A stretch of DNA of 64,000 nucleotides from Paractinoplanes rishiriensis (GTDB taxonomy: Bacteria; Actinomycetota; Actinomycetes; Mycobacteriales; Micromonosporaceae). The DNA lies in the NCBI RefSeq assembly GCF_016862375.1, contig NZ_BOMV01000013.1:124001-188000 (forward strand), in the 5' to 3' direction. Position 1 is the stretch's first letter; each line of letters begins with the position of its first letter. Made by a program: the position numbers and the translations under genes. This document shows, in pieces, positions 42,757-50,329 of this stretch. The notes below the pieces were generated by a model. That model had not been told where the DNA came from, made no database searches, and worked only from the letters and a program-made list of their open reading frames with translations.

Positions 42757-43287
42757 ATGGCTCTGCACACGCTCCGCCCGGCCACCCGCAAAATGTGGCT
42801 CGTCCTGCACATACTGTCCGCCGGCGCCTGGATCGGCGTCGACGTGATCGTGGCCGTGCTCGTCGCCGTCGGCCTGGCCGGCGATGAGCGGGCGCGCGGT
42901 CTCGCATACCAGGCCCTCGGGTCTTTTGTGGTCCTGCCGATGCTGACCGCGGGGCTGGTCTGCCTGGTCACCGGCCTGGTTCTGGGGCTGGGCAGCAAGT
43001 GGGGCCTGCTGCGCTACTGGTGGGTCGCGGTCAAGCTCACGCTCAACCTGGTCCTCTGCACGCTCATCCTGGTGGCGCTCAACCCGGGCATGCCCGGGGT
43101 GCGCGCGCACGGCGAGGCGGTGTCGGCGGGCCTGACCAGCTCGCTCGACACCGCCAACCTGATGTTTCCGCCGATCGTGTCGCTCACGACCCTGAGCCTG
43201 GCCACCGTGCTGTCGGTGTACAAACCCTGGGGCCGGATCCGCCGGTTCAGCGCTGCTGCCGCAGCCGCACCTCGATCGCCTCGATGA
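42757..43287 (+). CDS. DUF2269-like integral membrane protein
   Basis: 176 residues with four predicted helices (LVLHILSAGAWIGVDVIVAVLVAVG; SFVVLPMLTAGLVCLVTGLVLGLG; WWVAVKLTLNLVLCTLILVAL; MFPPIVSLTTLSLATVLSVY). The HILSAGAWIG start resembles the DUF2269/CopD-like membrane family, in which a helix-1 histidine can bind metal or heme. It diverges from the two-component pair, which may control it. Its 3' end overlaps the carboxylase gene by 41 bp in convergent orientation. Confidence 0.78.
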   Translation: MALHTLRPATRKMWLVLHILSAGAWIGVDVIVAVLVAVGLAGDERARGLAYQALGSFVVLPMLTAGLVCLVTGLVLGLGSKWGLLRYWWVAVKLTLNLVLCTLILVALNPGMPGVRAHGEAVSAGLTSSLDTANLMFPPIVSLTTLSLATVLSVYKPWGRIRRFSAAAAAAPRSPR

Positions 43288-46200
43288 TGCGCGGGCGCAA
43301 CTGGGCGGCCCGGATCACGGCGTCCACCGAACCCACCTCGACCGCACGCTGGATGCTGTGCACCCGGTCGAACTCGGCCGCCACCTCGCCCAGCTTCTCG
43401 GTGCGCACCGACGCGCGCAGTTCGTCGAGCTCGGCGGCCAGCGAGCCGCGTTCGGCGGCGGTCGCGGCGCCCACCCGGGCCTCCAGCTCCCGCACCCGGG
43501 GGTCGGCCGCGGTACGCGCGTTGACGTCACCGGTGAAGACCACCGCCGCGGCCGGCGCACCGCCGAGCACCGAGGCGAACGAGCCCTCCAGCGCCAGCAC
43601 GGTCATGTTCGGGTTGAGCGCCTTGGAAAAGACGACGAAGGCACCGCCGTGGTAGCGCGAGATCACACAGAACACGATCGGGCCGCGGAAGTTGACGACC
43701 GCCCGGCCGATCTCCGCGCCGTACTCCAGCTGCAGTTTGCGCATGGACTCCGGCGAGCCGTCGAATCCGGAGAGGTTCGCCAGGACGACCAGCGGCCGGT
43801 TGCCGCTGGCCGTGTTGATCGCGCGGGCCGCCTTCTTGGACGAGCGGGGAAACAACGTGCCGGCGGTGTAGGTGTCGGGGCCGTCGGTGGGCGGAAAGCC
43901 GCGCCGCGGCACCGAGCGCGACTCGATGCCGAGCAGGCACACCGGGATGCCGCCCAGATGCACGTCCTGCACCACGGCGGTCTCGGCGTCGGCCATGCCG
44001 GCCCAGCGTTCCAGCGACGGGTGGTCCTGGTCGGCGAGGGCCCGCATCACGCTGCGGATGTCGAACGGCTTCTTGCGGTCCGGGTTCGTCGCCGCCGAGA
44101 AGATCTCGCCGACCGTGGTGAAGTCGGAGCCGGCCCCGGCGTGCGGGAAGTCGGTGATGTCCCGGTCGACCGGGTCGGTGGTGGTGGCCCGCCGCGGCGC
44201 GGTCTCGCCCGGCGCCACATAGGTGTGGTCGTAGTGGGTCATCAGGATGTCGCGCGCGGCGGCCAGGTTGGGCGCCCAGTACTGGGCCTGCCCGTTCGGC
44301 CCCATCACCCGGTCATACCCGCCGATGCCGAAGTTGTCCTCGGCCGAGACGCCGCCGGAGAAGTCGAGCGACTGCTTGCCGGTCAGCACCATGGCCGAAT
44401 CCGGCGTCATCACCAGGATGCCCTTGGTGTGCATGAGCATCGTGGCCTCGGCGTTCCAGTACGGCTGGGCGCCCACGTTGATGCCCGCGACCAGGATGTT
44501 GATCTCGCCGCCGTCCTGGGTGAACTCGACGATCCGGCGCAGCGCCGCGGCCACCCAGTCCATGTTCTCGGTGCCGGACTCCATCGAGATCCGGGCGCCG
44601 GCCGACAGCGCGTACCACTCCAGCGGCACCTGGAGGCGCTCGGCCAGGTCGAGCGCGGCGACCACCCGGCGGCACTCCGGCTCGGACAGGGCGCCCAGCG
44701 ACTTGGTCGGGTCGCCGAGCAGCACCACCCGGCGCAGGCCCTGCGGGTGCCGCGCGGTCGGCGTGCTGATCACGCCCGCCACCAGCGCGGCGGTATTGCG
44801 CCCCTTGGGCCGGTCGACCGGGACCAGCACGTGGTTGTCGTCCAGGTCGTACTCGGCGAAATCGCCGAGCATCCCGGTCAGCTCGTACGGGTAGACCGTG
44901 TTGCGGCTGCTGGCGCGCAGCACCTTCTGCCGGTAGCCGTCGAGCGGCTCGACCGGGTCGGTGGACGGCGCGCCGATGGTCAGCTCGGTGCCGCCGGTGG
45001 TGTCGAACGAGATGCGCACCGCGATCTTGGTGAGCGCGCCGGTGGCGGCGTCCCGCTGCCGGGCGATGAACAGGATCTCCTCGAGCCCGGCGCCCGCGGT
45101 GGTCGGCGCCATCCGGCGGGCGATCATCTCCATCTCGCTGCGGGTGATGGCGACCGCCGGCCACACGTAGATCACGATGCGGTTGGTGTTGAACCGCTTG
45201 TCGGACGGCCGCCGCGACTGGGCCCGGCGGATCGAGTCGAGGCAGGTGGCCACCGTGTACTCAGCCGTGGGCAGGGCGACCAGCCGGCCGTCGTGCTCGC
45301 GCAGTTCGGACAGGTCCCGCACCTGGGCGAAGGCGACCAGCCGGTCGTCCGACGGGTTCTGCCGGGCCACGCACTGGAAGAGGTAGACCTCCTCGTCCGC
45401 GGACGGCAGCCGGGTGAGGTCGAACTTGTGCAGCCGCTCCAGTTGCATCCGCTGCGCGATCCGCGGGTGCAGGCCGCGGATCAGCCGCTCCTCGGTCATC
45501 CCGGTGGTCGACGGGCGGAACGTGAAGTGGTGGTGCATCACCGCGCCGCTGTGGCCCGCCACGGTCAGGGTGAGCCGGCGGACCTGGTGCGGCAGCCGGT
45601 GCGCGTCGACGACGGCGTGCAGGGCCGCGGCCATCTCGACCGGGTCGGCGGGCTGCTGCGTCCACGCGAGATAGATGTCGGAGTCGATGACCGAGTCGCC
45701 GGTGGCCAGCTCGGCGAGCCCGGCCAGCGCGCTGCCGACCGCCTCGAAGCCGACCGCGGCCGAGACCACCCGCGAGCCCGGCCGGTCGGCGACCACGAAG
45801 GTGTGGCCCGCGGCCTTCGCGCTGTGCACGCCGGCCATGCCCTTGTTGCCGTAGTAGCGCCGGGTGAGCACCTCGAGCATCACCGAGTTGTCCAGGCCGG
45901 GGCGGCCCAGGCGGCGGCCCAGCAGCCGGACCAGCGGCTCGGTGCTGCGCACCATGTAGGCGATCCGGTCGGCGCGGTCCGGCGCGTCCGGGTTGGTGTC
46001 CAGGTGCTTCAGGTGCTTGCGGATCTCGGTGTAGACCAGGGCCCGGTTGCGGCGCAGCAGCGGCTGGCCGAACCAGGCGAACACCACGCCGCGGGCCAGG
46101 TCGGCCAGCGCCGGGAACCGGACCTGGGTGGCGGCGACCAGGCGTTCCAGGGCGAGACCGGCGGGTTCGCGCAGCGTCTCGTCCGGCGGCGGCTCGGGCA

Positions 46201-48715
46201 GCCACGCGCGCAGCAGGGCGGCGATCACCGCGGCGTCGGCGGCGGACCGCTGCTGGGCCAGGAAGATCCGGAACACCGCTGCCTCGAGCGCGGGGGTGCG
46301 CTCCAGGTCGGTGATGCCGTAGTGGCCGAGCGCCTTCGTGAGCCGCGCCTGGAACGTGTCGGGCAGGCCGGCCCGTTCCGCATCAAGGCTTTGGAGGTAC
46401 GTGTGGAAGTACTCCCGCGGGCTGTGCACGTGGGTGTCGCCCCGGCCGTCCTCGCCGGCCGGGCGGTTGCGGCTCAGCTCGGTCAGGTCGGCGAACACGT
46501 CCAGCAGTTCCACCTCGCCGGCCAGCGGGCGGTGGCCCTCCTCGGCGGCGGCGCGGCGGGCGGTCAGGTAACCGTCCAGGGTGCGGCGGTTGTCGTGCGG
46601 GTCGACGTCGAAGCCGAGCAGCAGGCTGCGCAGGTCTTCCTGGCCGCGGGCGGCGCGCTGACGGGCCGGCAGGTCGGCCGGGGCGGCCGGCAGGTCGATC
46701 TCCACCCCGTCGGCGCCGGCCTGGTCCTCGGCCTCGGCGTCGGCCAGCGGTTCGAGCCGCAGCAGCGGCGCGCCCGCGTCGACCTTGCTGCCGACCGTGA
46801 CGTGGCACTCCTTGAGGCGCGCCTTCACCGGCGCGCGCAGTACGGCCTCCATCTTCATGGCCTCCAGGACGAGCACGGGCGCGCCCGCCTCGACCTCGGC
46901 GCCGACCGCCAGCGGGGTGGCGACCACCAGCGCGGGCATCGGGGCGCGCAGCACCCCGCCCTCGTCGCGGCCCACCCGGTGGGTGACGCCGTCGACCTCG
47001 ACCAGGTGGACCGCGCCGTGCGTGCCGGTGGCCAGCCGGTGCCGGGTGCCGTTCACCACGATCCGGCCGGCGTGCCGGTCGAACCGCTCCAACTCGACGT
47101 CGGCGGTGCGCACCTCGGTGCCGGCCTCGACGCCCACCCGGAACCGGTGCGCGCCCACCCGGGCGACCCGCACGCGGTAGCCGGCGCCGCGCAGCTTGAG
47201 GTCGAGCGGCCGGCCGCTGTCGTGGCGCACCTGCGGGCGGCCGCCGAAGGCGGTGGACAGCAGCCGCTGCTGCTCACCGCGTTCCTCCTCCTCGTACGCC
47301 TCGATCGCGGCGGCGGCCAGCGCCACCGCGGAGTGCCGGTGCGAAATCAGCCGGCCGTCGCCGCGCACCCGGTCGATCCAGCCGGTGTCGGCGCTGCCGT
47401 CGATCACCTCGGGCTGGTCGAGGAGGTCGAGCACGAAGCTCTTGTTGGTCGCGCCGCCTTCGATGATCACGGTGGTCTCGGCCATGGCCCGGCGCAGCCG
47501 GCCCAGCGCCTCGTCGCGGTCGTGCCCGTACGCGATGACCTTGGCGATCATCGAGTCGAAGTCACCCGGGATGGTGTCGCCGACGCTCACGCCGGTGTCC
47601 ACCCGGATGCCCGGACCGGCCGGCAGGTCCATCCGGGCGATCCGGCCCGGCGCCGGGGCGAAGTCGCGGTCCGGGTCCTCGGCGTTGAGCCGGGCCTCGA
47701 TGGCGTGCCCGCGCTCGGCCGGCGGCGTGCCCTCCAGCCGGCCGCCGGACGCCACGTGCAGCTGGGCCTTCACCAGGTCGAAACCGGTGGTCGACTCGGT
47801 GATCGGGTGCTCCACCTGGAGCCGCGTGTTGACCTCGAGGAAGGCGAGCAGGTCGTCGCCGGGGTGGTAGAGGAACTCGACGGTGGCGGCGCCCCGGTAG
47901 CCCACCGCGACGGCCAGCCGCTCGGCAGACGCCTTGAGTTCGGCGACCCGCTCGGCCGGCAGCACCGGCGACGCCGACTCCTCGATCACCTTCTGATTGC
48001 GGCGCTGCACCGAGCAGTCGCGCACGCCCAGCGCCCACGCGGTGCCCTGGCCGTCGGCGATCACCTGGACCTCGACGTGCCGCGCGCCGGTGACCAGGCG
48101 CTCCAGGAAGACCACGCCGCTGCCGAAGGCCCGGGCGGCCTCCTGGCTGGTGCGCTCGTACGCGTCGGCGAGCTGGTCGCCGTCGCGGACCACCCGGATG
48201 CCGCGCCCGCCGCCGCCCGCGGTGGCCTTGAGCATCAGCGGGTAACCGATCCGCTCGGCCGCCACCAGCGCCTCGTCGAGGGTCTCGACCGGGCCCCGGC
48301 TCCACGGCGCCACCGGGACGCCGACCTCCTCGGCGATCAGCTTCGCGCCGATCTTGTCGCCGAGTTGGCGCATCGCCTCGGCGTCGGGGCCGATGAACGT
48401 CACGCCGACCCGCTCGCACAACTCGGCGAACGCCGGGTCCTCGGCCACGAAGCCCCAGCCGACCCAGGCGGCGTCGGCACCGGTCTCGACCAGCGCGTGC
48501 TCGAGGAGCTTGAGGTTGAGGTACGGGCGGGCGGCGGCCGGCCCCAGGTCGTAACCGCGGTCGGCGTTGCGCACGAACGTCGAGGCTCGGTCGACGTCGG
48601 TATAGAGCGCGACGGTCTCGATCGGCCGTCCGGTCTCGGCGGCCAATTCCCGGACGGCATGGATGAGCCTCATCGCGGCCTCACCGCGGTTGACGATCGC
48701 AATACGGCTGAACAC
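43247..48715 (-). CDS. Single-chain multidomain acyl-CoA carboxylase (eukaryotic-type ACC architecture)
   Basis: 1822 residues. The order is biotin carboxylase (1-~450: MLKATAGGGGRGIRVV ATP-grasp, EVNTRLQVEHPITEST), biotinyl carrier (VLVLEAMKMEAV, biotinylated K621), a long central region (~690-1290) and carboxyltransferase beta and alpha halves (~1300-1790: VVLLGDPTKSLGALSEPE, INILVAGINVGAQPYWNAEATM, SRYHGGAFVVFSKALNPNM). Most bacterial ACCs are split into two to four proteins; this one joins every activity and includes the ACC-central domain, as in eukaryotes and a few actinobacteria and myxobacteria. It makes malonyl-CoA, or a related product, for fatty acid or polyketide synthesis. GTG start at 48715, with GAGGTAGGGG 8 nt upstream. 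Confidence 0.93.
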   Translation of the reverse strand: MFSRIAIVNRGEAAMRLIHAVRELAAETGRPIETVALYTDVDRASTFVRNADRGYDLGPAAARPYLNLKLLEHALVETGADAAWVGWGFVAEDPAFAELCERVGVTFIGPDAEAMRQLGDKIGAKLIAEEVGVPVAPWSRGPVETLDEALVAAERIGYPLMLKATAGGGGRGIRVVRDGDQLADAYERTSQEAARAFGSGVVFLERLVTGARHVEVQVIADGQGTAWALGVRDCSVQRRNQKVIEESASPVLPAERVAELKASAERLAVAVGYRGAATVEFLYHPGDDLLAFLEVNTRLQVEHPITESTTGFDLVKAQLHVASGGRLEGTPPAERGHAIEARLNAEDPDRDFAPAPGRIARMDLPAGPGIRVDTGVSVGDTIPGDFDSMIAKVIAYGHDRDEALGRLRRAMAETTVIIEGGATNKSFVLDLLDQPEVIDGSADTGWIDRVRGDGRLISHRHSAVALAAAAIEAYEEEERGEQQRLLSTAFGGRPQVRHDSGRPLDLKLRGAGYRVRVARVGAHRFRVGVEAGTEVRTADVELERFDRHAGRIVVNGTRHRLATGTHGAVHLVEVDGVTHRVGRDEGGVLRAPMPALVVATPLAVGAEVEAGAPVLVLEAMKMEAVLRAPVKARLKECHVTVGSKVDAGAPLLRLEPLADAEAEDQAGADGVEIDLPAAPADLPARQRAARGQEDLRSLLLGFDVDPHDNRRTLDGYLTARRAAAEEGHRPLAGEVELLDVFADLTELSRNRPAGEDGRGDTHVHSPREYFHTYLQSLDAERAGLPDTFQARLTKALGHYGITDLERTPALEAAVFRIFLAQQRSAADAAVIAALLRAWLPEPPPDETLREPAGLALERLVAATQVRFPALADLARGVVFAWFGQPLLRRNRALVYTEIRKHLKHLDTNPDAPDRADRIAYMVRSTEPLVRLLGRRLGRPGLDNSVMLEVLTRRYYGNKGMAGVHSAKAAGHTFVVADRPGSRVVSAAVGFEAVGSALAGLAELATGDSVIDSDIYLAWTQQPADPVEMAAALHAVVDAHRLPHQVRRLTLTVAGHSGAVMHHHFTFRPSTTGMTEERLIRGLHPRIAQRMQLERLHKFDLTRLPSADEEVYLFQCVARQNPSDDRLVAFAQVRDLSELREHDGRLVALPTAEYTVATCLDSIRRAQSRRPSDKRFNTNRIVIYVWPAVAITRSEMEMIARRMAPTTAGAGLEEILFIARQRDAATGALTKIAVRISFDTTGGTELTIGAPSTDPVEPLDGYRQKVLRASSRNTVYPYELTGMLGDFAEYDLDDNHVLVPVDRPKGRNTAALVAGVISTPTARHPQGLRRVVLLGDPTKSLGALSEPECRRVVAALDLAERLQVPLEWYALSAGARISMESGTENMDWVAAALRRIVEFTQDGGEINILVAGINVGAQPYWNAEATMLMHTKGILVMTPDSAMVLTGKQSLDFSGGVSAEDNFGIGGYDRVMGPNGQAQYWAPNLAAARDILMTHYDHTYVAPGETAPRRATTTDPVDRDITDFPHAGAGSDFTTVGEIFSAATNPDRKKPFDIRSVMRALADQDHPSLERWAGMADAETAVVQDVHLGGIPVCLLGIESRSVPRRGFPPTDGPDTYTAGTLFPRSSKKAARAINTASGNRPLVVLANLSGFDGSPESMRKLQLEYGAEIGRAVVNFRGPIVFCVISRYHGGAFVVFSKALNPNMTVLALEGSFASVLGGAPAAAVVFTGDVNARTAADPRVRELEARVGAATAAERGSLAAELDELRASVRTEKLGEVAAEFDRVHSIQRAVEVGSVDAVIRAAQLRPRIIEAIEVRLRQQR

Positions 48716-48727
48716 CCGATCGAGCCC

Positions 48728-48844
48728 CTACCTCAGAAGAAGATTCCTTGATGCGGAGCCTACCGAGGTCGGCGAGCGGCTGGTCAGCGGCTCCACGACA
48801 GCAGGTTCGCAGTCGAGATCACGCATTGCGGCCAGGTCAGTCAT
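48728..48844 (-). CDS. Possible 38-residue peptide, coupled to the subtilase gene
   Basis: The ATG overlaps the subtilase TGA (ATGA) and is preceded by a GGAGG six bases upstream; the TAG stop is 12 bp before the carboxylase GTG. The peptide starts MTDLAAMRDLDCEPAV and ends in ASRNLLLR. It has an acidic first half with one Cys, a Ser/Thr/Pro centre and a basic C-terminus. No family was recognised. It may be a real small protein or merely a reading frame that carries ribosomes from the protease to the carboxylase. Confidence rests on the start signals only. Confidence 0.45.
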   Translation of the reverse strand: MTDLAAMRDLDCEPAVVEPLTSRSPTSVGSASRNLLLR

Positions 48845-50286
48845 CGCCGCCTCCGCGGGGGTGGCAGCAGGATGGCGCCGACACCGCGCCGCGCCCGCCG
48901 CCGGGCCCGCTTGAGCAGCGCCCGGGCGGCGGTCCGGCCGTTCTCGCCGGTGCGCGACATGCGGGCCGCGATCAGCCCGGCCACCACCGGCGCCGCGAAC
49001 GAGGTGCCGCTCCACCGGGCCAGGCCGCGGAACACCTCGGTGGCGCCCCGGAACGGTGGCTCGTCATAGGTGTACCGGCCCGCCGGGAAGGCGTTGACCA
49101 GCCGCTCGCCCGGTGCGAACGCGTCCACCCAGCCACCGAAGTTGCTGAACGTGGCGCGGCCGCGCAGATCGGCAGCCAGTGCGCCCACACCCACCGCCCA
49201 GGGTGCGGCCGCGGGCCAGAACGGCCGGCGCCCGCCGTCGTTGCCGGCCGCCGCGACCAGCACGACGCCCTTGCACCGTCGCAGCACCTCGTCGTTGAAG
49301 GCGTTCAGCACCATCGGCCCGCCGGCCTGGTCGGCATAGGTGCCCGCGGACAGGTTGATGACGTCCGGCGAGTCCAGGAACAGGTACTTCTCCAGGGACT
49401 TGGCCAGTTCGCTCTCCCAGGCGGTGCCGGGCGGGTGCTGGTGTCCCGGCACCGGCGCCGGGATGCCGGCCCGGACGATCACCTCGGCCGCGGGTGCGAT
49501 CGCCCGGATCACGCCGGCGATGAAGGTCCCGTGCCCGGCGTAGCGCTGGATGGTCCGGTCGCCGGCCGGGTTGCCGAGGATGATGCCGGGGTCGGGGTCG
49601 CCGATGATCTGGCCCATCCACGGCAGGCCGGTGGCGGCCGCGTCGAGTCCGGTGTCGACGACCAGGACCCGGATGCCGCGGCCGGCCTCGCGGTCGCGCG
49701 ATATCGGCGGCTCGGGCCGTTTGCGGCAGGGCACCGGCCGCGGTTCGTCGGCCGGGCAGACGGTGCCGTGGTTGTGCGCGGCGTGGACGAGCAGTTCCGG
49801 CCCGGAGACGGCGGCCGACCGGCGCGGATCGTCACCGTCGCCGGTGAAGCCCTCGCGGATCACGCGCAGCGCCTGGAAGACCGAAACCTGGCCGGCGAGC
49901 CGGATCCATTCCATGCCGTACGCGACATCGTGATCCTGCGGCAGCGCGGCCGGAGCCTCCTCCGCCCGGCCTGGCTCCGGCCGGTCGGGTGCTGGCTGGT
50001 CGGGTGCCGGCTGGTCGGGTGCCGGCTGGTCGGGTGCCTGGGCCTCGGGAACCGGCCGCCGGTCCGGCACCATTCCGGCGCGGGCGAGCAGCCTCCGCGC
50101 CCGGCGCGCGTGGTCGCGGCGCACCAGCACGAAGTGTTTCCGGACGAAGTAGTGGATTCCGACCTCCGGCCAGTTCTCCGGGCCGGGCTCCACATAGTCG
50201 CCGTATTCCGCGAGCAGAAGGCCGACCTGCGCCTCGGCGGGAGTGGTGGCGGTCTCCGGAACCGGCAACGGCTGATTCGGCTGCAT
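48841..50286 (-). CDS. Intracellular subtilisin-like serine protease (S8)
   Basis: 481 residues. The catalytic triad is complete: D211 in VLVVDTGLD, H252 in YAGHGTFIAG and S429 in SGTSFAAP, with the oxyanion Asn in AAAGNDGG. There is no signal peptide or anchor, so it should act in the cytoplasm. The ~190-residue N-terminal region has a possible adaptor part (VGLLLAEYGDYVEPGPENW..., FVRKHFVLVRRDHARRARRLL) and a flexible linker of four PDQPA repeats. AGGAG lies 8 nt before the ATG. It is divergent, 43 bp apart, from the CHAT-domain gene. The shared promoter argues for a common pathway, perhaps with one protease activating the other (inference). Confidence 0.9.
   Translation of the reverse strand: MQPNQPLPVPETATTPAEAQVGLLLAEYGDYVEPGPENWPEVGIHYFVRKHFVLVRRDHARRARRLLARAGMVPDRRPVPEAQAPDQPAPDQPAPDQPAPDRPEPGRAEEAPAALPQDHDVAYGMEWIRLAGQVSVFQALRVIREGFTGDGDDPRRSAAVSGPELLVHAAHNHGTVCPADEPRPVPCRKRPEPPISRDREAGRGIRVLVVDTGLDAAATGLPWMGQIIGDPDPGIILGNPAGDRTIQRYAGHGTFIAGVIRAIAPAAEVIVRAGIPAPVPGHQHPPGTAWESELAKSLEKYLFLDSPDVINLSAGTYADQAGGPMVLNAFNDEVLRRCKGVVLVAAAGNDGGRRPFWPAAAPWAVGVGALAADLRGRATFSNFGGWVDAFAPGERLVNAFPAGRYTYDEPPFRGATEVFRGLARWSGTSFAAPVVAGLIAARMSRTGENGRTAARALLKRARRRARRGVGAILLPPPRRRR
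49983..50042. repeat. 15-bp coding tandem repeat (PDQPA linker, 4 copies)
   Basis: Units of GGTCGGGTGCCGGCT with single-base variants encode the flexible linker of the S8 protease; the length can vary in frame. Confidence 0.85.
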
Positions 50287-50317
50287 GTGACAACTCCTCG
50301 GTAGGGGTCGGGATACC

Positions 50318-50323
50318 TAGACT
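50318..50323 (+). promoter_or_regulatory. -10 element TAGACT (leaderless promoter of the CHAT gene)
   Basis: TAGACT is 6 nt before the GTG at 50330 with no Shine-Dalgarno. The 43-bp gap to the divergent protease gene must contain both promoters. Confidence 0.6.
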
Positions 50324-50329
50324 TGGGGC

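Noticed and set aside
43358-48751. A 1797-codon open frame on the plus strand opposite the carboxylase
   Set aside because: It mirrors the minus-strand gene codon for codon (GC-rich third positions remove stops). Its translation is Arg/Gly/Val/His/Gln-rich with no domain, and the minus-strand frame has unmistakable ACC motifs.
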